From assembly GCF_009696675.1 (NCBI RefSeq), contig NZ_VULN01000013.1, forward strand, positions 1-64,000: a stretch of DNA of 64,000 bases. Direction: 5' to 3'. This document shows, piece after piece, positions 1 through 8,236 of this stretch; the first letter of the stretch is position 1; the number at the start of each line of letters is the position of its first letter. This DNA is from Acidaminococcus fermentans. GTDB lineage: Bacteria > Bacillota > Negativicutes > Acidaminococcales > Acidaminococcaceae. The notes under the pieces were generated by a model, which did not search any database, had not been told where the DNA came from, and saw only the letters and a program-made list of their open reading frames with translations. Both the position numbers and the translations under genes were made by a program.

Positions 1-2
1 TA

Positions 3-83
3 ATCGATTACAATGCAAACCGTATTCATTCGAGTATTGATTATTTAACTCCGAATGAAAAATACCAGCAATTAGTAAGTTAA
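3..83 (+). CDS. IS3-family transposase, C-terminal end only (cut by window edge)
   Basis: The first 83 bases read as an open frame ending in TAA whose last residues include NRIHSSIDYLTPNEKYQQL. This is the typical C-terminal tail of IS3/IS150-group DDE transposases (OrfB), which cut and join the ends of the insertion sequence. Only about 26 codons are inside the window, so neither intactness nor the DDE residues can be judged. The base composition is A+T-richer than the genes that follow, as expected for an imported element. A likely right-end repeat follows at 104-121. Confidence 0.85.
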   Translation: MDYNANRIHSSIDYLTPNEKYQQLVS

Positions 84-103
84 CGAGGTGTCTCGGTTCG
101 ATG

Positions 104-121
104 TGTCTAAAAGCCTTGACA
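104..121 (+). repeat. Probable right terminal repeat of the IS3-family element
   Basis: TGTCTAAAAGCCTTGACA lies 20 bases after the transposase stop. It ends in CA, as IS3-family right ends do, and its tips TGTC/GACA mirror each other. The left end is outside the window, so the inverted-repeat match and any target duplication cannot be checked. Confidence 0.55.
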
Positions 122-133
122 CCTTTCCGCAAC

Positions 134-165
134 AAAAAAGGCACCGCAAACGCGGTGCCTTTTGT
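134..165. terminator. Bidirectional Rho-independent terminator
   Basis: An 8-bp stem, GGCACCGC (140-147) and GCGGTGCC (152-159), with loop AAAC is flanked by A6 on the left and T4 on the right. It can therefore act in both directions: as the terminator of the minus-strand gene at 165-719 and as a barrier to reading out of the IS element. The IS end lies only about 13 bases away. Confidence 0.8.
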
Positions 166-719
166 CATTTCTTTGCATTCTTCGTCATTTCGTCGGTGGC
201 GGTGCGGATGATGGCGGCCAGCAGGGTGTCGGAATCGTATTCCGTGCTGGTCCGTGCATCGGTGACCTGGTAGATGGTCTGGCCGTTCTTGGTGGCCAGG
301 AAGGTGACGCCTGCGTAAGCGGTTTCCCCTTTGGCCAGCTTGTTCCCTTTCCGGGCAGCGGGTTCGGTGCCGTCAGCGGTCTCGATTCCCACCGGGTTCA
401 CCTGGACCTGGAGGGTGATGGTGTTCCGGAGCTTTTTGTCCGGCAGCATCACCGGGTTGCTGTATACGGTGACCCCTTCTTTCTTGAAGTCCCGCTGGAG
501 GGTCAGCAGGGTCTTCCGGACCGCATCGTCGTCCCGGGTAAAGGCGGGATGGGCTTTCCGGAAGTCCGTATCCTGCCGGGAAAGATCCTTCAGATACACG
601 ACTTTCACATTTTTAAAAGCAAAGGTGCTGCTCTTCCAGCCGCTGCGTTCCGCGCCTGCCGTCAGGGGCAGGGCCAGCAGAGTCAGGAGCAGGGTGGCCA
701 TAGCCAGGAATTTTTTCAT
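165..719 (-). CDS. Secreted protein of unknown function, paralogue of 28401-29171
   Basis: 184 residues. The ATG at 719 was chosen because AGGAGG precedes it at a good distance and a clear signal peptide follows (MKKF, a Leu-rich core, then a TAGA/E-type cleavage site near residue 23). The mature part is hydrophilic with predicted beta strands. Two motifs recur in the product of 28401-29171: FxxVKxVYLxD near residues 35-46, and a C-terminal GQ/GK...DAR followed by II and a Lys-rich end. I cannot name the family; it vaguely resembles small lipoproteins such as DUF4136, but no lipobox cysteine is present. It is probably periplasmic or surface-exposed. It is monocistronic, divergent from the gene at 877, and ends in the hairpin at 140-159. 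Confidence 0.75.
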   Translation of the reverse strand: MKKFLAMATLLLTLLALPLTAGAERSGWKSSTFAFKNVKVVYLKDLSRQDTDFRKAHPAFTRDDDAVRKTLLTLQRDFKKEGVTVYSNPVMLPDKKLRNTITLQVQVNPVGIETADGTEPAARKGNKLAKGETAYAGVTFLATKNGQTIYQVTDARTSTEYDSDTLLAAIIRTATDEMTKNAKK

Positions 720-791
720 GGGTGTTCCTCCTCTTAGGTTCTGTCTTCCCATTTTACAACGGATGGGGACAGCTTTCAACGGCTTTTCGTT

Positions 792-820
792 TTGACTAAC
801 CTGGGGAATCGGGCTATAAT
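792..820 (+). promoter_or_regulatory. Sigma-A-type promoter for the 877-6919 run
   Basis: TTGACT (792-797), a 17-base spacer, then TATAAT (815-820), 57 bases before the first ATG. No obvious operator overlaps it. Confidence 0.8.
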
Positions 821-876
821 TTGTAGAGTTATCTTGTATCCGCTGTGGGTACAGTGCAGGAAACGGAGGAAATCCT

Positions 877-1872
877 ATGCCAATACCTCTTGTGGTGTGG
901 GCGGCTGCCGGGATCGGCGCTGCCGGACTGAAACTGTATAAAAGTGCCACCAGCTCTGAAAATATGGTGAAAAATGCCATTGAACGGTATAATGAAGAAA
1001 GGTTCAAATTCTACAAGGTGCTGGAGCAGCTGACTCCGGAAGTGGAAGAACTGGGCCGGCTGAAGCTCCATATCTGGGGCTGCTACGACAAGGTCTTTGC
1101 CATCCTGGACAAGATCGAGAACAAACCGGGCCATTATACCTACAAGACCCATAAGAATCTCCATCTGCTGCCCCAGGATGTGCGGAAGCTGAAACGGATC
1201 CGCCGGGTGGTGGAACGGATCCAGGAAAAGAAACTGGATACGGAAGGCACCGGGATGCTGACGGTGGTGGCTCTCCAGGGGGGAGCGGCCAGTTCCTACA
1301 GCCAGTCGGAACTGGAACGGGACGAGGCCAAGCTGGTGATGGAACAGATCATGGACCAGCCTCTGTACACTTCAGAAGTGACGGCCCTGGATGAAATGAG
1401 CGTGCTGGAATCCATCATGTGCTTCCCCAAGGTGCTGCGGCCCGGGTATTTTTCCGACAAGGACGGGTCCAAAATGACCAAGGATGAGGCGGTCCATTTC
1501 AAGACGGATACGGATACCCAGTCCCTGCTCCTGGCGGACGCGGAGGCCCGGGGAGAACGGCTGCTGGAAGTGGTCCGCCATGTGTACAAGACCACCGAGA
1601 CCCTGAAAAATGAACAGCGGGAGCAGATCCAGTTCTTCCAGCGGCTGCTCCTGGAAAAGACCGATTACCAGACCTTTACCCTGGAGGAAAAGGACCGTCT
1701 GAATTTCCTGGTGGCCCTGGGCTTTGTGCTCCGGGAACTGGCCCGGACGGATATTGTGCTGAAAAACGGCAGCATGGCCATCCTGAACCGGAGCGGCCTG
1801 CGGGTGCCCCTGGGCAAGGCCCAGGACCTGCTGCCCATGGAAAACCTGGCTCTTTTGGATGAGAACGACTAA
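877..1872 (+). CDS. Hypothetical protein with N-terminal hydrophobic segment
   Basis: 331 residues, ATG preceded by GGAGGA. Residues 4-21 form one hydrophobic Ala/Gly-rich segment (a membrane anchor or uncleaved signal). The rest is charged and mostly helical, with a Lys/Arg-rich stretch near residues 100-125 that may be coiled coil. I do not recognise a family. It is first in a run that continues 18 bases later with the phosphohexomutase gene and then galE, so a role in envelope or polysaccharide metabolism is possible from context only. Its composition matches the neighbours. Confidence 0.7.
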   Translation: MPIPLVVWAAAGIGAAGLKLYKSATSSENMVKNAIERYNEERFKFYKVLEQLTPEVEELGRLKLHIWGCYDKVFAILDKIENKPGHYTYKTHKNLHLLPQDVRKLKRIRRVVERIQEKKLDTEGTGMLTVVALQGGAASSYSQSELERDEAKLVMEQIMDQPLYTSEVTALDEMSVLESIMCFPKVLRPGYFSDKDGSKMTKDEAVHFKTDTDTQSLLLADAEARGERLLEVVRHVYKTTETLKNEQREQIQFFQRLLLEKTDYQTFTLEEKDRLNFLVALGFVLRELARTDIVLKNGSMAILNRSGLRVPLGKAQDLLPMENLALLDEND

Positions 1873-1890
1873 TTGTGGGGAGGAACCATC

Positions 1891-3255
1891 ATGATCAGTA
1901 CCAAAGCGTTTAAAGCCTATGACATCCGGGGCATCGTCCCCAGCGAAGTGAACGAAGACCTGGCTTACCGGCTGGGACGGGCCCTGGCCTGGAAGCTCCA
2001 GGCCAAAGAACTGGTGGTGGGCCATGACATCCGGCTCAGCGGACCGGCCCTCAGCGAAGCGGCGGTAAAGGGCATGCGGGATGCCGGGGCCAATGTCCAG
2101 GATCTGGGCCAGTGCGGCACGGAAATGATCTATTTTGCCACCGCCCATCTGAAAACTGACGGGGGCATGATGATCACCGCCAGCCACAACCCCAAGGACT
2201 ACAACGGCATGAAGCTGGTCCGTTCCGAAGCCCGGCCCATTTCTGCGGATACGGGGCTGAAGGACCTGGCGGAACTGGTGGCAGCGGAAGATTTCGAGAC
2301 CCGGGTGCCCAAGGCGGCGGAACAGGGAAGCTACAAAAAAGTGGATATTGTCCCCAGCTATGTGGACCATCTTCTTTCCTATATCAATGTAAAGAGCCTG
2401 CTGCCGCTTAAGATCGTGGCCAACCCGGGGAACGGAGGGGCCGGTCCCATTGTGAAGGAACTGGCCAAGCATCTGCCCTGCCAGTTCATCATGATCAACG
2501 ATACCCCGGACGGCACCTTCCCCAACGGGGTGCCCAACCCGCTCCTGCCGGAAAACCGGGCGGCCACTTCAGAAGCGGTGAAAAAGAACGGGGCCGACCT
2601 GGGGATCGCCTGGGATGGGGACTTCGACCGGTGCTTCTTCTTTGACGAAAACGGCCGGTTCATCGAAGGGTATTATCTGGTGGGGCTCTTTGCCCAGTAC
2701 TTCCTCCAGAAGCATCCCGGCAGCAAGATCCTTTACGATCCCCGGCTCACCTGGAACACGGAAGACATCATTGCCCGGTACGACGGCCAGCCGGTACGGT
2801 GCAAGAGCGGTCACGCCTTCATCAAGGAATGCATGCGCCGGCAGGGTGTGCTGTACGGGGGCGAAATGAGCGCCCACCATTATTTCCGGGATTTCTCCTA
2901 CTGCGACAGCGGGATGATCCCCTGGCTGCTGCTGATTTCCCTTCTGTCCACTTCCGGCATGACCCTGTCCCAGCTGGTGGATGCCCGGATCAGCGAGTAT
3001 CCCTGCAGCGGGGAAATCAACCTGAAGGTGAAGGATGCGGACGAAGTGCTGGAACGGCTGTCCAAACATTTCCGTTCCGGGATCCAGGACCGGATGGACG
3101 GGCTCAGCGTGGTGTACAATGAATGGCGGTTCAACCTGCGGAAATCCAACACGGAACCGGTGGTGCGGCTGAATGTGGAAACCCGGGGGGACAAGGATCT
3201 GCTGAAACAGAAGACCCGGGAAATGCTGGAGTTGATCGGCGGAGAAAGAGCATAG
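1891..3255 (+). CDS. Phosphomannomutase/phosphoglucomutase
   Basis: 454 residues, the normal length for alpha-D-phosphohexomutases, which interconvert hexose 1- and 6-phosphates through a phosphoserine enzyme to supply sugar nucleotides. The catalytic serine is in TASHNP (Ser98). The Mg loop is AWDGDFDRC, the sugar-binding loop is GEMSAHHYF, and the phosphate-binding loop near the C-terminus is RKSNTEPVVRLNVET. The ATG at 1891 has GGGGAGG upstream; an earlier in-frame ATG at 1873 lacks one. ManB/CpsG-type dual enzymes and PgcA cannot be separated from sequence alone. galE follows 12 bases later, which suggests coupled supply of UDP-sugars. Confidence 0.92.
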   Translation: MISTKAFKAYDIRGIVPSEVNEDLAYRLGRALAWKLQAKELVVGHDIRLSGPALSEAAVKGMRDAGANVQDLGQCGTEMIYFATAHLKTDGGMMITASHNPKDYNGMKLVRSEARPISADTGLKDLAELVAAEDFETRVPKAAEQGSYKKVDIVPSYVDHLLSYINVKSLLPLKIVANPGNGGAGPIVKELAKHLPCQFIMINDTPDGTFPNGVPNPLLPENRAATSEAVKKNGADLGIAWDGDFDRCFFFDENGRFIEGYYLVGLFAQYFLQKHPGSKILYDPRLTWNTEDIIARYDGQPVRCKSGHAFIKECMRRQGVLYGGEMSAHHYFRDFSYCDSGMIPWLLLISLLSTSGMTLSQLVDARISEYPCSGEINLKVKDADEVLERLSKHFRSGIQDRMDGLSVVYNEWRFNLRKSNTEPVVRLNVETRGDKDLLKQKTREMLELIGGERA

Positions 3256-3267
3256 GAGGCAAAACGG

Positions 3268-4257
3268 ATGAATGTACTGGTAACAGGGGGAGCCGGCTAT
3301 ATCGGCTCCCATGTGGTGGAAGAACTGACGGCCAACGGATATACGCCCATTGTCTATGACAATTTCAGCACCGGCCATGTGGATGCGGTGTCGGACAAGG
3401 TCCAGCTCATCGAAGGGGATATCCATGACTTCAACTTCCTGAAGCATATCCTGGGGGAATATGAAATCGACGGGGTCCTCCATTTTGCGGCCAGCAGCCA
3501 GGTGGGAGAATCCATGGTGAACCCGGGGAAATACTACTACAACAATGTGGCCGGTACCCTGGGGCTTTTGGATGCCATGCGGGAAGCGGGAGTGGAACAG
3601 CTGGTGTTCTCTTCCACAGCGGCTGTCTACGGGGAACCGGCCCAGGTGCCCATTACGGAAGACATGCCTCTCCAGCCTACCAATGTGTACGGCCGGACCA
3701 AGCTGATGATCGAAAAGATGATGGAAGACTACAGCCATGCCTACGGCCTGCGCTATGTGGCCCTCCGGTACTTCAACGCCGCCGGGGCGTCCCTTTTGGG
3801 GAACATCGGGGAAGACCACCGGCCGGAGACCCATCTGATCCCTCTCATTATCCAGGCGGCCCTGGGCCAGCGGGAAAGCGTGTCCATTTTCGGCACGGAT
3901 TATCCCACTCCTGACGGCACCTGCCTCCGGGACTACATCCATGTGAAGGATTTGGCCAGCGCCCATGTACTGGCCATGGACCATCTCCGGAACGGCGGGG
4001 ACTGCCGGACTTACAACCTGGGAACGGAAAACGGCTTTTCCGTCCGGGAAATCATCGACGCGGTGAAGAAGGTCACGGGACGGAACTTTACAGTGAAGGA
4101 AGAGGCCCGGCGGGCAGGAGACCCGGCGAAACTGATCGCCTCTTCGGAAAAAATCAAGAAGGAGCTCCATTGGGAGCCCAAGCACAGCCAGATCGAAGAA
4201 ATCGTGGAAACCGCCTGGCGGTGGCATGAAGGGCATCCCAAAGGATACGAGAAATAA
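3268..4257 (+). CDS. galE: UDP-glucose 4-epimerase
   Basis: 329 residues, full length. It is an extended short-chain dehydrogenase that interconverts UDP-glucose and UDP-galactose using bound NAD. The NAD motif TGGAGYIG is at residues 6-13, Ser/Thr residues are at FSSTAAVYG (114-122), and the catalytic YxxxK is Tyr141/Lys145. The substrate-loop signature RYFNAAGA follows. AGGAGG precedes the ATG. It sits in a tight run after the phosphohexomutase and five bases before an ABC-F gene. Precursor supply for lipopolysaccharide or capsule is the likely role. Confidence 0.95.
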   Translation: MNVLVTGGAGYIGSHVVEELTANGYTPIVYDNFSTGHVDAVSDKVQLIEGDIHDFNFLKHILGEYEIDGVLHFAASSQVGESMVNPGKYYYNNVAGTLGLLDAMREAGVEQLVFSSTAAVYGEPAQVPITEDMPLQPTNVYGRTKLMIEKMMEDYSHAYGLRYVALRYFNAAGASLLGNIGEDHRPETHLIPLIIQAALGQRESVSIFGTDYPTPDGTCLRDYIHVKDLASAHVLAMDHLRNGGDCRTYNLGTENGFSVREIIDAVKKVTGRNFTVKEEARRAGDPAKLIASSEKIKKELHWEPKHSQIEEIVETAWRWHEGHPKGYEK

Positions 4258-4262
4258 GGAGT

Positions 4263-6227
4263 ATGGATATTTTGGTGACCGTGGACGGCCTGAAAAAAAG
4301 TTTCGGCGTCCACGATATTTTTCAGAATGTAAGCTTTACCATCCGCCAGGGAGAAAAAGTGGGCCTGGTGGGGGTCAACGGCAGCGGGAAGACCACCCTG
4401 CTCCGGTGTCTGCTGAACCCGGATTTTGCCGACGGAGGATCGGTGAAGTTCGCCGGGGAACTGCGGCTGGGGTATGTGGAACAGGGGTTTGACGACTTCC
4501 GGGAGGAAACGGTCCGGGAGTTCATGCAGCACGCCTGCCCGGATATCCTGGACCTGCGGGAGAAGATGCGCCGGCTGGAGGAAGCCAGCGGCCGGGCCCA
4601 GGGAGAAGAGCTCCAGGGGATCCTGGACCAGTATGCCCGGACGGAAAGCCGGTATGCCCATCTGGATGGGTACCACTACGAAAGCAACATCAAACGGGTG
4701 CTGCTGGGGCTGGGGTATCCGGAAGACACCTGGCAGTGGCGGGCGGACAAGCTGTCCGGGGGACAGAAGACCCGGCTCCAGCTGGCGGCGGCCCTGGTGA
4801 ATTCTCCGGACATGCTGATCCTGGACGAACCCACCAACCACCTGGACATCGTCATGAGCGAATGGCTGGAAAAGTACCTCCGGGAATTCCGGGGCGGAGT
4901 GCTGGTGATTTCCCATGACCGGGCCTTCCTGGACAATGTGGTGGAAGAGATCCTGGAAATGGAAGGGGGCACGATCCACCGGTTCAAGGGGAACTATTCC
5001 CGGTATCTGGAACAGAAGGAAATCCAGGTGCTGACCCAGACCCGGGCCTATGAGGCCCAGCAGGAATACATCGCCCGGCAGGAGGCCTACATCCGCCGGT
5101 TCAAGGCGGGGATCAAGAGCAAGATGGCCCGGGGCCGCCAGTCCCAGCTGGACCGGCTGGAGCGGATCGACGCCCCGGTCCAGGAGGAAGAGTTCCAGCT
5201 GCGGCTGCCCCATGCGGCGGAGTGTGCGGAAAAGGTGATCATGCTGGAACACCTGGATGTGGGGTATCCCCAGCATCTCCTGCTCCAGGATGTGGACCTG
5301 ACCCTGCGCCGGGGAGAAAAGGTGGCCATCATCGGTCCCAACGGCTGCGGGAAATCCACCCTGCTGAAGACCATCCTCCAGGAACTGCCGCCCCTTAAGG
5401 GGGAAGCCCGGATCGGGAACCGGGTGAAGATCGGCTATTTCTCCCAGAGCTATGAACGGCTGGACGAGAAACAGACCATTATGGAGAACTTCCTGACGGA
5501 ATACGGGCTCACCGACGAACAGACCCGCCGTCTCCTGGGGAGCATGATGTTCCACGGGGAGGATGTGTTCAAGGTGATCGGGACTCTGTCCGGGGGCCAG
5601 AAGGCCCGGCTGGTGCTGCTGAAGCTGGTGCTGGACGGGGCCAACTGCCTGCTCCTGGACGAACCTACCAACCATCTGGACATCGCCGCCAAGGAGGCGG
5701 TGGAAGCGGCCCTGGAAACCTTTGACGGCACCGTGCTCCTGGTAAGCCACGACCGGTATCTGGTGAACGAGGTGGCCGGCCGGATCTGGGCGGTGGAAGA
5801 AGGCCATGTGACCGATTACAAAGGAAACTACGACTTCTATCTGGAAGAACGGGACAAGAACCGGAGCCGGGAAGGACAAACGGCTCCGGCGGTACCGGCT
5901 GCCTCCCGGAAGGAAGAAAAGCCGGCGTCCCAGGGAGCACAGGAACCGGCGGCCGCCAAACCGGCAGCCCCGGCGTCCCCTGCGGAAAAGAAAACGGAAA
6001 AGAAGCCCTACAGCCCGGCGGAAGCCCAGAAGCTGCTGCCCCAGGTGGAACTGAAGATCCGGGAATATGAAGCCCTCCAGAAGGTGCTCAGTGACAAGAT
6101 CGCCGACCCGGCCAACCAGCAGGACCTGGAAACCAGCACCAGACTGGCGGAAGAGTACGCGGAACAGGACAAGATCCTGGACGGGCTTATGGACAAATGG
6201 GAAAAACTCATGGAGTCACTGGAATGA
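4263..6227 (+). CDS. ABC-F family ATPase, Uup-like
   Basis: 654 residues with two ABC domains on one chain and no membrane segments, the mark of ABC-F translation factors. Walker A motifs are at 37-44 (GVNGSGKT) and 359-367 (GPNGCGKST), signatures LSGGQ at 165-169 and 443-447, and Walker B/DEPTNHLD at 189-196 and 467-474. A Pro/Ala/Lys-rich linker (about 535-580) leads to a charged coiled-coil C-terminus (about 585-654), as in Uup, which acts on ribosomes or branched DNA. The start is uncertain: AAGGAG ends one base before the ATG, so a TTG at 4272 or GTG at 4275, better spaced, may be used. Its stop overlaps the next start. Confidence 0.9.
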   Translation: MDILVTVDGLKKSFGVHDIFQNVSFTIRQGEKVGLVGVNGSGKTTLLRCLLNPDFADGGSVKFAGELRLGYVEQGFDDFREETVREFMQHACPDILDLREKMRRLEEASGRAQGEELQGILDQYARTESRYAHLDGYHYESNIKRVLLGLGYPEDTWQWRADKLSGGQKTRLQLAAALVNSPDMLILDEPTNHLDIVMSEWLEKYLREFRGGVLVISHDRAFLDNVVEEILEMEGGTIHRFKGNYSRYLEQKEIQVLTQTRAYEAQQEYIARQEAYIRRFKAGIKSKMARGRQSQLDRLERIDAPVQEEEFQLRLPHAAECAEKVIMLEHLDVGYPQHLLLQDVDLTLRRGEKVAIIGPNGCGKSTLLKTILQELPPLKGEARIGNRVKIGYFSQSYERLDEKQTIMENFLTEYGLTDEQTRRLLGSMMFHGEDVFKVIGTLSGGQKARLVLLKLVLDGANCLLLDEPTNHLDIAAKEAVEAALETFDGTVLLVSHDRYLVNEVAGRIWAVEEGHVTDYKGNYDFYLEERDKNRSREGQTAPAVPAASRKEEKPASQGAQEPAAAKPAAPASPAEKKTEKKPYSPAEAQKLLPQVELKIREYEALQKVLSDKIADPANQQDLETSTRLAEEYAEQDKILDGLMDKWEKLMESLE

Positions 6228-6919
6228 CAATCGACGAATTTCTGCATGCTCTGCAGCAGTTCCATGGGGACGGCTGCTTCAATCCCTGGGGGGAGTATGA
6301 TCCCTCCTGCGATATCGGACCGGAAGCTCCGGTGATCCGGTCCGCCAATTTCCGCCGGTACCTCCAGCTCCGGCAACAGGCCCGGTTCCTGTTCATTGCG
6401 GAAGGACTGGGATACCAGGGGGGCCATTTTTCCGGCATGGCCATGACCAGCGAACGGATCCTCCTGGGCCACCATCCTGCAGTGCGGCCGGAGGTGGTGC
6501 TGGGAGAAGGCTGGGATTACCGGCGGACCAGCAATCCGGACAGCCCTCTTTTGAACCGGAAACAGAAGGAGGAAGGGTTCAACGAACCCACCGCCACCAT
6601 TATGTGGGGAGAACTGGCGGCCCAGGGGCTGGCTCCCTTCCAGACCATTTTGTGGAACATTTTCCCCTTCCATCCCTACAAGCCTTCCGGGATCCTCACC
6701 AACCGGACTCCCACGGGACCGGAACTGGATCAGGGAATCCGCTATGCCCGGATGCTCCTGGACCTGGTGCCCGGGCTCCAGGTGATCGCCATCGGACGGA
6801 AAAGCGCCGGTACCCTGGAGAAATACGGGGTGCCCTGTGCGGCGGTGCCCCATCCCTCCATGGGCGGGGCCAACCGGTTCCGGGCGGCGGTAGGGGCCCT
6901 TTTTGCCCAACCGAGGTGA
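6224..6919 (+). CDS. Uracil-DNA glycosylase superfamily protein
   Basis: 231 residues. The ATG overlaps the upstream TGA as ATGA, which suggests translational coupling to the ABC-F gene. Glycosylase-family motifs are visible in order: AEGLGYQGGHFSG (59-71) followed by TSER (75-78), the substrate-pocket WNIFPFHP (144-151), and HPSMGGANRF (210-219), which resembles the DNA-intercalation loop. The family removes uracil or related bases from DNA. The four cysteines of family 4 Fe-S enzymes are not evident, and the exact subfamily is unclear. The coupling to a Uup-like ATPase, a family with reported links to DNA repair, is suggestive. Confidence 0.85.
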   Translation: MTIDEFLHALQQFHGDGCFNPWGEYDPSCDIGPEAPVIRSANFRRYLQLRQQARFLFIAEGLGYQGGHFSGMAMTSERILLGHHPAVRPEVVLGEGWDYRRTSNPDSPLLNRKQKEEGFNEPTATIMWGELAAQGLAPFQTILWNIFPFHPYKPSGILTNRTPTGPELDQGIRYARMLLDLVPGLQVIAIGRKSAGTLEKYGVPCAAVPHPSMGGANRFRAAVGALFAQPR

Positions 6920-6923
6920 AACT

Positions 6924-7694
6924 ATGACCAAAAGTACCTTAGCATCCATGAGCAAGGAACAGGTGCTGAAAATCGCCCTGACCGCCGGAAAGATCCTGCT
7001 GGTCAGCGGGGCGGAGACCTACCGGGTGGAGGACACCATGCTGCGGATCTGCCACGAGGGAGGCATGAACACCATTGCGGCCTTCTGCACCCCTTCCCTG
7101 ATCATGATCGGGGAGGAGACCATGGAAGGGGCCAGCCTCATGTACCGGGTGACCCACCGGGGGACGGATCTGACCCTCATCAGCGAAGTGAACGACATGA
7201 GCTTCCACATGCCCACCTGGGGAAAGAGCTTCCAGGACACCATGGCCATCCTGGAGGAGAAGACCATGCGGAAACCCCGTCCGGCCCGGGAGGAGATCTT
7301 CTGGTCCGGCCTGGCCGGGGCTTTCTTCGCCGTGGTGCTGGGAGGCGGTTATCTGGAATTTTTGGCGGCCCTGCTGGGGTCCCTGCTTTCCATGGCCTTT
7401 GTGAAGGCGGTGTCCCCCTTCCGTCCCAGCAGCTTCTGGGAGACCACCATGGCCGGGGCCATTATCTGTCTTACGGTGGTATTGTTCCGGATGGCCTGTC
7501 CGGACCTTGTGATGGAACTGGCCATTGCCGGAGGCGTGATGCCCTACCTGCCGGGGATGGCCTTTACCAACGGGATCCGGGATTTCATGGCCGGAGACCT
7601 GCTCAGCGGCACCTGCCGGGCCGGGGAAGCCATTTTCCTGGTGGGCGGGGTGGCCATCGGCATCGCCACCGTCCTGGGCATACTGTACATGTAG
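6924..7694 (+). CDS. Threonine/serine exporter, large subunit (ThrE N-terminal/YjjP family)
   Basis: 256 residues. The ATG at 6924 follows GAGGTGA. The N-terminal half is soluble and carries the family motif VSGAETYRVEDT followed by AAFCTPSLI. The second half has about four or five membrane segments between residues 120 and 256. In this family the N-terminal domain protein pairs with a small DUF3815/YjjB membrane protein; together they match the single-chain amino-acid exporter ThrE. That partner starts nine bases downstream. Related YjjPB in enterobacteria exports succinate, so the substrate here (threonine, serine or a dicarboxylate) is open. Confidence 0.88.
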   Translation: MTKSTLASMSKEQVLKIALTAGKILLVSGAETYRVEDTMLRICHEGGMNTIAAFCTPSLIMIGEETMEGASLMYRVTHRGTDLTLISEVNDMSFHMPTWGKSFQDTMAILEEKTMRKPRPAREEIFWSGLAGAFFAVVLGGGYLEFLAALLGSLLSMAFVKAVSPFRPSSFWETTMAGAIICLTVVLFRMACPDLVMELAIAGGVMPYLPGMAFTNGIRDFMAGDLLSGTCRAGEAIFLVGGVAIGIATVLGILYM

Positions 7695-7703
7695 GAGGCT
7701 TTT

Positions 7704-8180
7704 ATGCCGCTGGCAGCAACCATTTTCATCAAAACCGTATTTTCCTTTTTCGCCACCGTGGCCTTCGGCAAACTGTTCAAATGCCCGGAAAGCTGCCTGT
7801 ACAAGGCGGGGTTCGTGGGTATGGTGGGCTTCGGGGTGTACATTATCCTGTTGAGCGGCTTCGGCCTCAGCTCCATGCTCAGCAACTTTGCCGGCACTGT
7901 GGCCCTTTCCATCTGCAGCGAGATCTTTGCCCGCTGGTACCGGCAGCCGGTGCCCATCTTCTCCATTCCGGGGATCATCCCCCTGGTGCCCGGACTGCCC
8001 TTGTACCGGGCCATGAACTACACCATGCTCAATGCCTACAGCCTGGGGATGCACACCTTTGTGTCCGCCGCCCTGGATGCCACAGCCATTGCCATGGGGA
8101 TCCTGCTGGTGTCCGGCCTGGCCAAGGTGTACAAGACCAGCAAGAAGATGGTCCGGGACAAACGTCGGCACGGCCGTTGA
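7704..8180 (+). CDS. Threonine/serine exporter, small subunit (DUF3815/YjjB family)
   Basis: 158 residues, almost entirely four or five hydrophobic helices, ending in a short basic cytoplasmic tail. The family core FSIPGIIPLVPGLPLYRAM is present. It is the expected partner of the preceding gene; nine bases separate them and AGGAGG lies in the gap. The pair would form an inner-membrane amino-acid or carboxylate exporter. The next gene has its own promoter, which overlaps the last codons of this gene. Confidence 0.88.
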   Translation: MPLAATIFIKTVFSFFATVAFGKLFKCPESCLYKAGFVGMVGFGVYIILLSGFGLSSMLSNFAGTVALSICSEIFARWYRQPVPIFSIPGIIPLVPGLPLYRAMNYTMLNAYSLGMHTFVSAALDATAIAMGILLVSGLAKVYKTSKKMVRDKRRHGR

Positions 8181-8205
8181 GGAAAATCGGAAGACTGGCT
8201 ATAAT
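8177..8205 (+). promoter_or_regulatory. Promoter for the cupin gene
   Basis: TTGAGG (8177-8182), 17 bases, TATAAT (8200-8205). The -35 overlaps the stop of the exporter gene, and the cupin ATG follows 31 bases after the -10. Confidence 0.75.
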
Positions 8206-8236
8206 ACAGACAGGAAATGTGAAGGAGGAATGCCCA

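Noticed and set aside
4011-5879. A 622-codon minus-strand frame opposite the ABC-F gene
   Set aside because: His/Pro/Gln-rich composition typical of antisense shadows; the plus strand has a complete ABC-F protein.
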